A stretch of DNA of 27,500 nt from positions 190,001 through 217,500 of the forward strand of contig JACVTC010000026.1 in the NCBI GenBank assembly GCA_016946835.1, read 5' to 3'. The translations under genes were made by a program, and so were the position numbers. The DNA comes from Neocallimastix lanati (nom. inval.). Taxonomy: Eukaryota; Neocallimastigomycota; Neocallimastigomycetes; Neocallimastigales; Neocallimastigaceae. Of the stretch, positions 8,022 to 20,262 are shown piece after piece (position 1 is the first letter of the stretch; every line of letters begins with the position of its first letter). The notes under the pieces are model-generated. The model worked only from the letters and a program-made list of their open reading frames with translations. It was not told the origin of the DNA and ran no database searches.

Positions 8022-11000
8022 TCTTCTTTTTTTATTTTGATTTGACTTTCCCTCAAATTTTAAGTTACCTTTAATGCTTTTAAGGATTCAGTAGTATTAG
8101 TGTCTTCCTTAGAGGAACTCACAGATCTCTTTGTTTTTTTCATTAAAAACAAACTATTTTTAATAAAATCATTTGAAATTTTTATTAAGACAGAAATTGC
8201 ATTTTGATATCTATCATCTCTATTCATAGATTAAGTAATAAATAATAATAATAATAATAGTAATAATATAAATATTATTATAAAAATATAATTGAGTTTG
8301 AACAAAATAAAAACAAAAAAAATAAAAACATTAATATATATATATAGAAATAGAATGATAGAGAAAAATATTTGAATATAGCTCATTTTATAATAAAAAA
8401 TATTAATAATTAAATAAAAAAATTTTTTTTTTTTTTTTTTAACATTATTTTAACCTTTGAATTTCGGAAATGATACGTTGAAGTCGCTTCAATATATTAT
8501 AAATGACATTTTTATTAAATTTTGATTTCAGGGTATGATTTACCGCCTGTAATTTTTCTTTTGGAATTTTTTGAGAAATTTGATTTTTCATTGATTTTGA
8601 GGTATTCTCTCCTTCAAATAAAAGATTACTGCCATTACTACTACGTCTATTGATTTTATGAATTGAATTTGAGAGATGTTTAAAAGCAAAAGCATCCTTT
8701 TTACCTCTACGATTACCGTTCCTACCAAGACTTTGACGATGAGAATCATCTAAACTATTACTTCTACGTAAGAAAGTTAATCCCTTTTTTGAATAAGGAA
8801 TGGATGAAGATAATGGACGTTTAATTTGATATTGATATTTTTTAGAACGATATTTATTACTATAGAGATGACGATCATTTTGTTTTTCATCTGAAAGTGG
8901 ATCCATTAAAAATTCTTTATTATCATTTAAAAATTCATCTGAATTTTTTCTAATATTCCAATAATCATCATCGTCATCATCCTCTTCCTGATCATTACCT
9001 TGATAAGGATTTGGATTATTTGAAGCAGTTAATTTATCACCAGTAGCTATTCTATTATCTCCTTCATGAATACTAATATTTTGAAAGGAACTACTACTTG
9101 TACTATTAGTATTATTATTTCTATGATTTTGTTCATCATGAAGTAAAGAACTCTCCGGATTATTATTAAGATTCTTGGTCTCATTTGATTCAATAACTTC
9201 TCGATAGAATGGATGTTTTTTTAAATGATTAGAATCCAATTTTTCTTTCAAAGGATCATTTCTTTCATTAATTTCTTTTTCTAAAGGATTTTTCTTTGTT
9301 TTGTAACTATCATAATTTATCTTTTCATTAGGATTTGTTACTGTTTGATTAAAAAGTTCGATACTCATCTCTTTAATCAACTGATTAATATCACCAATTA
9401 AACTTCTAAATTGATTATTTGATAGGAACAATTGAATTATTCCAAAAGCTTCAGTATAAGCTATTTATATTTATTATTATTATATTTTTTTTTATTTAAA
9501 AAAAATTAGAGTTATAAAACAAGAAAAAAAAATATTTAATTGATAAGATTTTATTTGTATTTTATTTAAAATAAAATAGATATAAATAGGTTTATATATA
9601 TATTATAAAAATATAATTTTATTTTTATTTTAATTATTTAATTTATAAAAATTTAATTTAAATTATTTTTTATTTATTTTTTTTTTTTATATATAATTTA
9701 CCTTGTTTAATTTCATTTTGTTTGGTTTGATGGCGTTTAGTATTTTTCTTTCCTAGAAAAGAATATACATTTTGTATTAAATAAAAAATTAAAAAAAAAT
9801 AAAAATAAAAATAAAAAAATCAATTAATTTAATTAATATAATATTAATAATATAAAGACTATTTTTTTCCTTTTATATATCTATATATATTTATATATAT
9901 TAATACTTTTAATAAAATCGAGGATGGGATGATAAATATTTTTTGAGAGGGAAGTTTGAGATGATAGTCTAGAATAATAAATAAATTTTTGAAGATTTTC
10001 ATCCTTATTTTTTTCTTGAAGCATTAAATAAGCAATATCTAAAAATTCCATCCAATCTTGAAACAAAAATTTTCCTTCTGCTGAGAGATGAACGGAATAC
10101 TCTTGTAATTGACGAGATTTTCTTAGATGATTTAAGAAAATGAAGAGTTGTTCATTGGTGGGTAATTTACCATTAGAAAGAGCTTGCATTGCTCCTAAAA
10201 TTTTTTGCTTTTTTTGATAATCCAAATATTTTAATTTAGGATCATGAATAGTTTCAGGAGGTCTAAAAACTCGATGAGGATCATCTCTGGGAGAGACAAC
10301 AACATCTGGAAGAGGTTTATATTTATTTTCCTTTTTTGATTTTGGAAGATGATAATAAGGAATTTTTCCATTAGTTTTATTATTATTAAAAGAGTTATGA
10401 TCATGAATTGATGAAGAAGAAGTATTACTACTATCACTACTATCACTACTACTGTCATTACTACTACTACTACTACTAGAAGAATAATTTAAAGCGACAC
10501 GAGGATCATCCAAATAATGTTCGTCCATAGAACGAGAACGATGAAAAGAATCTGCCTGATGATAATAACCTCCGCCTAAAAAGAAAGATTTTGGACGAGG
10601 GCGAGGATCCACACTTTTTGAACGAATTTTAATAGAATGATCATGATGGGAACCATTATTATTGAAAGGAGAAGAAGGAGAAAAAGAAGCAGTAGAAGAA
10701 GAAGAAGAAAAAGAAGCTGAACGAGTATGTTTTGAGAACCGATAAGAACCATGATCCATAACATGATCTAAATTTTCACGATTTTTTTTAGAAAAAGTAA
10801 AGTCATAATAGTAAGGTTTTTCTTTATCAGTTGTAGGTTTTGTCGTCGTAGTATTTGTTGTAGTATTATTATTAGTATTATTAGTATTATTAGTATTCCA
10901 GTTGGAAGAGTAAAGGTTATTGTCTTCTTCCTCATGAGGTTGATAACCTTGATCATGATCATGTTCATGATCATTGTTATAGTCATAATCATAATCATTG

Positions 11001-11698
11001 TCAAAGTCTTGGTTATGATCATGATCATGATGATAATATTCCTTTTTAGATAGAAGATAAGGACTAGAGTATACCTCATGACTTGAATCATAGTAACTAG
11101 GCATTTTTTTGTTTTTTCCATCCATTGTTGAACCTTCCAACATAGTTTTTAAAAAAAAAAATACCAATGATAGATTTATAAATATGGAATTTTGATAATA
11201 TTTGTAGATAGATAAATAATAAAATTAATGTGAAATATTTATTATTAAATAATAATAATAAATAATAAGTATAATATTTTTTCTTAATATTATTTTTTTT
11301 ATATAATATTGATCTAATTTCTTTCTATTTATTATATATATATTTATTTATTTTCATTTTTAATTTTTTTTTTTATTTTTAATTTAAATTTTTTTTTTTT
11401 TTTACTATTACCCTCTAATCTTGAACCTTGATTATTTTTGGTGTTCTCCTGGTCCTCCAAGGTACCATAATGATTTTCAGAGGCATTAGAAGAAGAGGAA
11501 TCGAAAAAGAACAGATGAGAGTGTGGTTTCTTTTGAGATTTAATTTTAGAGTTTACCTTAATAAAAATATATATATAATAGTTAAAAAAAAAAAATAAAT
11601 AAATAATATTTAAATTAATTATTATTGTTATTATTATTGGTTGTTGTCGTTGATGTTATTTTTATTTTTTATTATTATTATATTATAATTCTAACCAT
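5315..11698 (-). CDS. HAM1-like protein, 14-exon gene (reconstructed)
   Basis: A fungal-type protein with HAM1-like N-terminal and C-terminal regions; molecular role unsettled, probably cytoplasmic or membrane-associated. Exons in transcript order: 11698-11696, 11556-11412, 11133-9907, 9752-9702, 9460-8455, 8219-8069, 7764-7651, 7498-7239, 7080-7020, 6824-6696, 6599-6526, 6250-6154, 5915-5782, 5492-5315. They total 3630 nt and keep one frame for 1209 residues and TAA. The N-terminal 320 residues or so are low-complexity (His/Asp, Asn/Thr, poly-Ser). The HAM1-like region starts near 355 (GKLPTNEQLFIFL; DENLQKFIYYSRL; AYTEAFGIIQLFLSNNQFRSLIGDINQ). A roughly 280-residue disordered insertion with an acidic run (634-641) follows. 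The conserved C-terminal half then carries IKYIPISRLEYED, IQADIRDVPFWYHKKKGFP and IGGRGITIM. The phase fit at every junction is strong support. The 5' end is weakest: the first exon would be only the ATG, and the two junctions at 11134 and 11557 use AAG acceptors. A start at 11143 (MLEGSTMDG) without exons 1-2 is the alternative. Confidence 0.85.
6367..6399. repeat. T33 homopolymer in a HAM1-like intron
   Basis: An uninterrupted T-run of 33 bases lies in the 6251-6525 intron; a second long T-run lies at 6478-6497. On the transcript strand both are A-runs. Confidence 0.9.
7959..8022. repeat. (ATT)n microsatellite in a HAM1-like intron
   Basis: About 20 uninterrupted TAT/ATT triplets lie inside the 7765-8068 intron, directly after a (TA)n tract. 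It is a likely length-polymorphic site. Confidence 0.9.
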
Positions 11699-13975
11699 TT
11701 TTTTATTTTTTTTTTTATTTAAAAAAAAAGAAATTTTAATAATTTTGCTTTCTAAAAGAGAAATAAATAAATAAACAATAAAAAAAAAGTTTTTAAAATA
11801 AATCTATATTATAAATTTTTTAATCAATTTTTTTTTTTAAAAAATATAATTATATATATATTTTTAATATTTACAAAAAGTGCATAAAAAATGAAGTAAA
11901 TATAATATATATATATATATTTATTCTTTTTTATTTGGTGAGATTTTTATTTGGTTTAAATATTAAAAAAAAGTTTTATAGTTAATTATAATAAAAACAT
12001 TTTTACTGTTTTTAAATTATAACATAATTTGTCACTTAAGCTTAAATCCTTTAAAAAGAACAAAAAAAGAATATTAATTTTTTTAAGACAATATATTAAA
12101 TGAAAAAAAAGTCTATTTTATTAATAGAAGTGTCGATTTCATATTTATTACAAAATTTTAAATTACAAATGAAAAAAAAAAAAAAAAAAAGATAATTTTT
12201 AACTTTTTTTTTCTTTAATATATATATATAAGTTTGTTAAAATATTAATTAAGAAAAAAAAGCTTAATTTTATATGCTTTACACATTTGAATATTTTAAA
12301 CCTCATTAAAATAATTATATTATTTTTTTTTTCAAAAGTTTATAAAAGTCTATTTTTTTTTTTTTTTTAATTAAAAGTCCAATCAATAAATTAATGACAG
12401 TCTTTAGTATTTTTTATTGATTTTTTTATCTTTTAAATTTAAATTGATTATATATAGACTTTATTTTATTTTATTTTATTTATTAGAAAGAGAAAAAAAG
12501 AAAAAGAAGAAAAATTAATTTAGTTTTTTTTTTTTTTTTTTTTTTGATCATTTTAAAAGAAATATACTAAAAAAATTTAAAAAATAAAAAAATAATTATT
12601 TTTTCATTATTAAAATATGATTAATTAATAAATTATTATTATTAACATAAATAATTATAATGTTTTAAGACTTGAAAAAAAATGAATAAACAAGTTTAAA
12701 TCCAAAAAGGGTTCATTAAAGGATAAATAATAAAAATAAAATTACAAAAAAAATAATAAATAGGATGAAAAAAACTATTAAATCCAAATAAAAAATAAAA
12801 ATTATATAAATATAAAAAAATAAAAAAAAGAAAAAAGAAAAAAAAAGCTTGTTAAATGGAACTTTAAATATATATATATATATATATATATTATGAAAAG
12901 AATTTTTTTAAAAAAATTTATTCAATAAATTTTTTTTTTTTGGTTTAGTTTGGTTTGGTTTGTAATCTTTTTATAAAAAAATTATTTTGATAATAATTAT
13001 ATATATATATCATTTATTTATTTTTATCTTTGTCCCTTTTATTGTTTTTTTTTTTTTTTTTTTTTTTTTAATTTTTTTTTATATTTCATAAAATCTTTTA
13101 AAAATATTAGAAGATAAAAAAAGAAGGATAAGAGAGAGATGGATACATACAATGTCAAATTTTTTATTTTATTTTATTTTTCATTATTTTTTTGTCTTAA
13201 ATTTTTTATTTTTCTTATTTTAAAATTTATAACTTACATATTAAAAAAAAAAAGTAAATAAAATATATATATATATATATAAATATTTAAAAAAAATGTA
13301 TATAAAATTAAAAAAAAAAAATATTCCATATAAAAAGAATTTAATCTAAAATTCAATTTTTATATTAAAATTAATTAAAATTAAAAATGAAAAAAAAAAA
13401 ATTTTAAAAAAAAAATTATATAAAGATTAAATTATAATTTTTATATATTTAATATTTAATTTGGATCTTTTTAATTTTTTTTTTTTAAAATATTATTATT
13501 ACCGTTATCTATACTAATAATAATAATAATAAATGAATAAATAAAAGTGATAATAATTAATTATTTCTCCATCTCAAATATATTATCAAAAATATATAAA
13601 TTTATTAAAAAAAAATCGAAATAATGATAATAAAATGATGAGTAAATATATTTTAACCTGTAATTATTTATTACACCATAAAAATTAAATACTAATTAAA
13701 GTATATAATTATATATATTCCTATATCAAATGTTATTACTATTTTATATAAATAATTATGAAAATTTTAAAAATGGTATTTTAAAAAAAAAATAAATAAA
13801 AATTAAAAAAGCACCACAGATGAATTTTTTTTTATTAAACTTTTTAAATAAAATAGAATTTAGTAAGTTTCATCAATTGATGATATTTCAAATTCCATTT
13901 CATTCAATTATTTTTTTCATGCTTCTTATAAATATTGCAAAAAATATATAAATACTTATATACATATATATATAT

Positions 13976-14006
<31 letters not shown>

Positions 14007-16796
14007 TCTATTTATTTTTTTTTTATTTTTTTATAATTGATGATAACGATAATAAATAAAATATAATATAAAAATTTTTTTTATATTTGTGGTTCGAATT
14101 TTTTAATATTTTATTGTTAAGGAATGAAAATGAAAATGATCTGATCTATTGAGTTTATAGATCATTGATATCAATAAAAAATAGTAAAAAAAAAAAAAAA
14201 AAAATCAAAATCATTTTTCTGTATTTTTTAAAATCATTAAATCTAATTATATATTCAAAATTAAGATAGAAAGCCTTTTTTTTTTTTAATTTTATCTAAT
14301 TAATATTTATTTATTAATTATTGATTGATTGATAAATTGATAAACATTTATTTTATAATACTATGACTTATTAAATTTTAATTAACTTTTATTATTTTAA
14401 TTAATTTTTATTTCTAATTTTTCATATTAAAAAAAAAATAAAAAAAAAAAAAAATGAACGGTTACCTCTCTCTATCTATTATTTGAAATATGCGGTCAAA
14501 TTATAATGTAATATTTTAATTCAATTAATAAATTAATTATTTATTTAGTACTTGGTATAAAAATTATATATATATAAAGAGAGATATTAAAATAAAAAGA
14601 AGTCATAAAAATATAAAAGTATTTCAAATCAATCTATATCTATTTGATTTGTATCTATTTATAATTATTTATATCTATTTTTATCTATTAATATCAGTAT
14701 TTAATTTTTTTTTCTATTTTTTCTATTCTATTTTCTATGTTTCATTTTAGTATTTCTATATAGAAAAAAGTATTAAAAAAATTATCTCTTTTCACTATAT
14801 AATTAAAAGTTTTATTTAATTTTTTTTTCTGTATTTCTGATTTATTTTTTCATTGAATCATATATTAATAGAATTTATTTATTGATTTATTTATTTATTT
14901 ATTATATCAAATGACCCTTCTTTTAATATTTTTCTTTTATTCATTTCTTTATATATTTATATATGTTGTTGATATATATTTATTTATTACTTTTTATCTC
15001 TTTATCTCCATATATCATTTGTATCTATTTATTATTTATTTATTATTTATTATTTATTATTTATTAATTATCTATTTTTTAATTTTTTTTAAATCTTTAT
15101 TATCTTGTAAATATTAATATAATTATGATCTTTTCTATATTTAATATTTATTATCATTTTAATAATTATTTATTTAATTTATATATTATATATTTATTTA
15201 TTTATTATCTATTCATATTACTATATTAGGAAAAATTTTTTTTTCTTTTTTTTTTTTTTTTTATTATTTCATTTATTTTAATGTAACCAAATAAAAAAGT
15301 TTAATAATCTTAATTATTAAACATAAATAATTTTTCCTTTTTTTTTTTTTTTTTTTTTTTTTTTCTGATCAAAATTTTCCATATTAATTGGTTAATATTA
15401 TTAAATAAAATAAAATATAATAATATATATATATATATTTTCCCTTTCCTTCTTTTTAATTAAACCAATTATTCAATAGTTCGTTTTATTAAATCAACAC
15501 TTTAAAAGAAAATATATAAAATGAAGAAAAAAAAATTTATAAAAATAAAGAAAAAAATTTATAAACAAATAAATAGATAAACAAATAAGAAGATAAATAA
15601 AAATAGATAATAAATAATTTAACCTTTTAATTTGAAAATAAAATAATACAATTATTTTATTTATAAATAAATTTATTAATATTTTTAATTTTAATTTAAT
15701 TTTTTATTTTATTTAATTTATTTTTTATTATTATAAATAATTATGAAAAACTTTTTATTACTTAATTTTTATTTATGTTTATGTTTATTCTATCAGATTA
15801 TTTATACTTCAATTTATTATTCAATATATTTACTAATATATTGTTAAAATAGATTGTTTATATATATATATATAAAAAAAACACGCATATTTAATTAATA
15901 ATCATATAATTAATGTTTAATAATTAATAATTAATAATTAATAATTAACAATAAATAATTAATAAAATAACAATACATAATTAATAATTTATAGTTTATA
16001 TTTAATAATTAATTTTTAATAATAATTAACAATTTTTAATTAGTAATTATTTATATATTCATTAATAATTACTTTAGTATCATTTTACTTTTAATCATTA
16101 TTATACTTTTTATTAAAGTTGTTAAATATAAAATTAGCCGTCATTTGAACCACTTCTTACTATAGTATGAACTACTCGATTAACTTTTTTTTTTTTTAAT
16201 TTTTTTATATTTTAAATAATAAATAGTTTATTGAAAAAATTAATCTACTGTATGTATATTTATGATTTTTTTTATTCACTTTTTCTTTCTTTCTTCCTTT
16301 CTTAAGTGATTAAAATTAATTATAGAACTATTATAATATTTTAATGATAAAAACTTTTTTTATTTAATATTATAAAAAAATTATAAAGATATAATTAATG
16401 AAAAAAAATAACTTATAAAACCCTTTATCTTCTTTTTTTTGAAAAACTTATAAAAAAAATATTATTTTTATTTATAATATAAATATTTTATAAAACTAAA
16501 ACTATACGTTTTGATTCGTTTAATTTTATTTTTGTTTATTATTTAAAAAGATAATGAAAATAGTTAAATAATTTATATATGTATATATAGTTATTAATAA
16601 TTATTTCATCCTTATTAATAATTAAATCTGTATCTTTTTTTATATTTCCTATTTTTTTATTTTATTTTTTTTATATTCTTTTATATATTTAAGTATAAAC
16701 AATTTCATATTCAATAAATAAAAATATAAAATAAAAAATTATTATTAATAAATTAATTAAACGCTGTATATTAATTATTAATAATTACTAATAATT

Positions 16797-16861
16797 ATTA
16801 ATGTTTATTATAATTATAAATAATTATTAATTATTAATAATTACAATAAATAAACATTAAT
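16797..16861. repeat. 13-bp inverted repeat flanking a 39-bp centre
   Basis: ATTAATGTTTATT (16797-16809) and its exact complement AATAAACATTAAT (16849-16861) bound an A/T-rich centre that can also pair partly with itself. The layout resembles a very small inverted-repeat element, but no target-site duplication or second copy is visible. Confidence 0.5.
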
Positions 16862-17653
16862 ACAATTTTATTTTTTTTTATTATTTATTATTATAATAAA
16901 TAAATAATTACTTTTAAACTTTTTTATTACTAATAAGTTTATGTTCTAGGATTTTATGTTATTTATATTATTTTGAAATAGTTTAAATGGACTTCAAAAA
17001 TTAATTTATTATTAATTAATTTTTTTTATAATAAATCTTAAATTTTTATTAATATATATTTGAAATAATTAAAATATATATATATATTAAAAAAAAATGG
17101 TTAATCCATATATGTATATATTTAATATAAAAAAAACAATTATTAGAATCCAATTTTACTCTAAACTTTTGTTAATTTTAATAAATAGAAAGACTTTCAG
17201 TGAATATAACAAGATTCAATACTGTAAAAATTTTAAACTTTTATATATAAAATTAAACTTTCATTATTATTTTAGTCTTATAAAAAAAAGCTAATAATAA
17301 TTATCATCAAATAAATTTATTTTATACAATTTTAATGAAAAACAAAAAGATAAAAAGAAAAAAAAAATTTAATAATTATTAACTAATATGTGATTAAAAT
17401 ATAAATATAAAAATATAAATATTTTATTTTATTCTATTTTATAAAATTTATTATTTTAAATATTTAATTTTTATTTTTATTTATATTAATAAAGTTTTCA
17501 TGTTGAATAAACATTTTATATTGAATAATAACATTTTTAATTATTAATAAACTTTTAATTTTTTTAATTTTTATATTAAAGTTATTCTATTATTAATTAA
17601 TAATTAATGAAAAGTAAAACATTAATTTTAATATATTTTTTTTTCATAATAAT

Positions 17654-17659
<6 letters not shown>

Positions 17660-17691
<32 letters not shown>
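17660..17691. repeat. A32 homopolymer
   Basis: An uninterrupted A-run of 32 bases in gene-free sequence; no gene or element ends at it that I can identify. Confidence 0.95.
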
Positions 17692-17693
<2 letters not shown>

Positions 17694-18270
17694 TTTTAAC
17701 TTTTTATGTTTTTTTTTATTATTATGTTTCGATTTTCTTCTACTTCTAAAGAAAAAAAAAGGAATACAATGCAATAAAAAAAATCTATTAGTTTAAAGGT
17801 TATTTCATGCATGAGGTAATTTTAATAATAAAAAAAAAAATAATAATAATAAATATAATAAAAGTCATGTGGTTCTTATTAAAAATAAAATAAATTATAA
17901 TAAAATAGTTTATTTAAATTCTATATTAGAAAATAGAAATGAATAATATATAAAATAAAAATAACAAAAAAAAATTTTTTTTATTCAAAATATATAATAT
18001 TAAAGTATTTTTATAATAATATAAAATCTATAAAATGAAAAGTACATATAAAAAAATTTTTTTTTATAATAGTTTATAATGATAAAATTACTAAAGATAA
18101 TTGTATTAATTTAATAAAAAAAAAAAAAAAATGATTTTAAACATTTTAAACTATAATTCTTGCTTTTCATTAATTAATATTAATTCATTATTCAATAATG
18201 TCTATTAGGTATTTCTCAATTTTATTTAAATATCTTTTTTTAAACAAATATTACTAAACAAACTTTAATT

Positions 18271-18300
18271 CAACTAATTTCAACTAATTTCAACTAAAAT
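18271..18300. repeat. 10-bp minisatellite, three units
   Basis: CAACTAATTT occurs twice in tandem (18271-18290), followed by the variant CAACTAAAAT (18291-18300). The preceding AACTTTAATT may be a further decayed unit. Confidence 0.85.
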
Positions 18301-20094
18301 TAAATCAAAACTAAAACATATATATTATATATAAAATAAAAAAATAAAACTTTTTTTTATTCTACAAAAATAAAAATAAAACTTTTTTTTTTTTATCAAT
18401 TAAAATTTTTTATTTTTTTTAATAATTTTAAATTCTTAATATATCAGTTAGAATACCCAAAATATTTTGTTTTTATTTTTATTATTATTTTTTTAATCTG
18501 TATTATTTTTATATCATTTATAAAAGTTGAAATGTAGAGCTATTGTTATTTATAAATAAAATAAATTAAAATAAAATAAAAATTAGTTTCTTAAAACTTT
18601 AAAATTTAAAATATATTAAAAAAAAAGATTTATTTTTAATTTTTTTTTTTTTTTTAAAATTTTAATTTTAATTTATATTTTTTAATATATGAAATGGAAC
18701 TACGGTTAATTCAACATGGGTAAAAAAAAATATTAAAAAAAAATAATAATAAATAAATTAAATGGAATAATAATATTCTATAAATGATTAATGACACTAC
18801 TATCTATTCTCATAATAAATTGTAATTTTATTATCAATGAAGATGAATTAAAAATAGAAGAAGAAAAAAAAAATTTTTTTTTCAAATATTTTATTTGATA
18901 TATTAGTGATTTAATTATTAAAGTTGAATTTAATCACTATTTATAATCAAAAGTGAGGTATATAGAGTAATTATTAGTATTAAGAAAATAAAAAAATAAA
19001 AAAATAAAAAAAATAAAAAAAAATAAAAAAAAAATTTTTTTCTTTTTAATTAATCTTTTTTATTAATTTTAATTTTAATCATTTCTATTTTCAATATGTT
19101 CAATATGACTCTTTATTATTATTAATTATTTTGTCTTTACCACGTTAAAAAATAAAAAAAAAGCCCCTTTTTTTTAATTTATTTAAATATAATTTTTTTA
19201 ACATAAACTAATGAAAAAAAAATTAATAACAATTTTTTATATAGAGTTTAAAACTAATTTTTTAATAAAATTTTTATATGATGTCTTTTTCATTTATGGA
19301 TGTACCAAGTCAAATTTTTTTATTTTAATTAAATATTTATATATATATATTAAATTTTAAATAAAATAAAAAAATTATTTATTTATTAATTTATTTAATT
19401 TATAATTTATTTATTCATTTATTTAATAATTAATTTATGCACCACTTACCTATGATAAGAGATAAACATTCATTAATATTGAAATTAATATTTCAATAAT
19501 TTACAAAGATATCAAATAAATTTCACATAAACTTTTATTAATTTTCATATCCATTGAAATATACAAAATATATATCAAATTTTTGAATGAATTAATTTGT
19601 AAAAAGATCAGATAGTAGTAAGAATAAATATATATCTATATTTATATATGTGGTAAAAAATAATATATATCTATATTATTTACAATTAATACAAATAAGT
19701 ATAATTGTTATCAAATTAAATTCTTTTTTATCCTTTTAAATTTCATTTAATTCAAATTAATTTTTGTTTTCTATTTTCTCTTTCTTTTTTTTTTAAAAAA
19801 AAAATTACAGAAAATAAAATAAATTAAAAAAAAAAGTTCTTGTTATATATAATCATTAAAATATAAAAAGTAAAAAAGAATATATATAAAAGGTGAAATG
19901 AAGAAAAAAAAAAATATATATATATATATATATAGATGTAAGGTTAACAATAACCGAAGAACGGAAAGAAAAAGAGAATAAAAATCAAATTAAATAAATA
20001 TATATATAAATATAAAAATAAATAAATATATATATATAATAAATAAATATATGAATAAATTTGGAACATATTATTTTATAATCAATATATTAAT

Positions 20095-20262
20095 AAGCAT
20101 TATAGAGTTTATACACACTATTAAATGCTTTTCATTATTTAATATATATTCTGTATATTTCATTTTATATTCAATATATTATAGAATATATTTAAAGATA
20201 AAAAAAAAATTTAATTATAGTGTAATATAAAAATTCTATTGAATGTGAATCAATAGAATTTT
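20095..20262. other. Cluster of three hairpin-forming inverted repeats
   Basis: Three successive stems are seen: AAGCATT/AATGCTT (20095-20101 with 20124-20130), ATATATTCT/AGAATATAT (20144-20152 with 20183-20191), and a perfect 13-bp stem AAAATTCTATTGA/TCAATAGAATTTT (20230-20242 with 20250-20262) around a 7-base loop. The last is the longest clean stem with mixed bases in this spacer. It could be a structured RNA or a regulatory element; no gene is adjacent. Confidence 0.5.

Noticed and set aside
10231-11121. Three further minus-strand open frames inside the HAM1-like exon
   Set aside because: They are other frames of the same exon, and their Met/Ile/Leu composition mirrors shifted His/Asp and Ser codons.
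14085-14105. GTGGTTCGAATTT resembling a tRNA T-loop
   Set aside because: No paired stem and no tRNA body around it.
14911-15117. Open frame in TATTTATT repeats
   Set aside because: Pure low-complexity Phe/Ile/Tyr/Leu sequence.
16130-16190. Possible tRNA gene on the minus strand (GGTTCAAATGA resembles a T-loop)
   Set aside because: The bases on each side of the loop do not pair as a T-stem, and no acceptor stem or anticodon arm can be drawn.
17097-17294. 65-codon open frame with somewhat mixed residues
   Set aside because: G+C is as low as in the spacer, and it has no motif and no neighbouring exon; real exons here are visibly richer in G and C.
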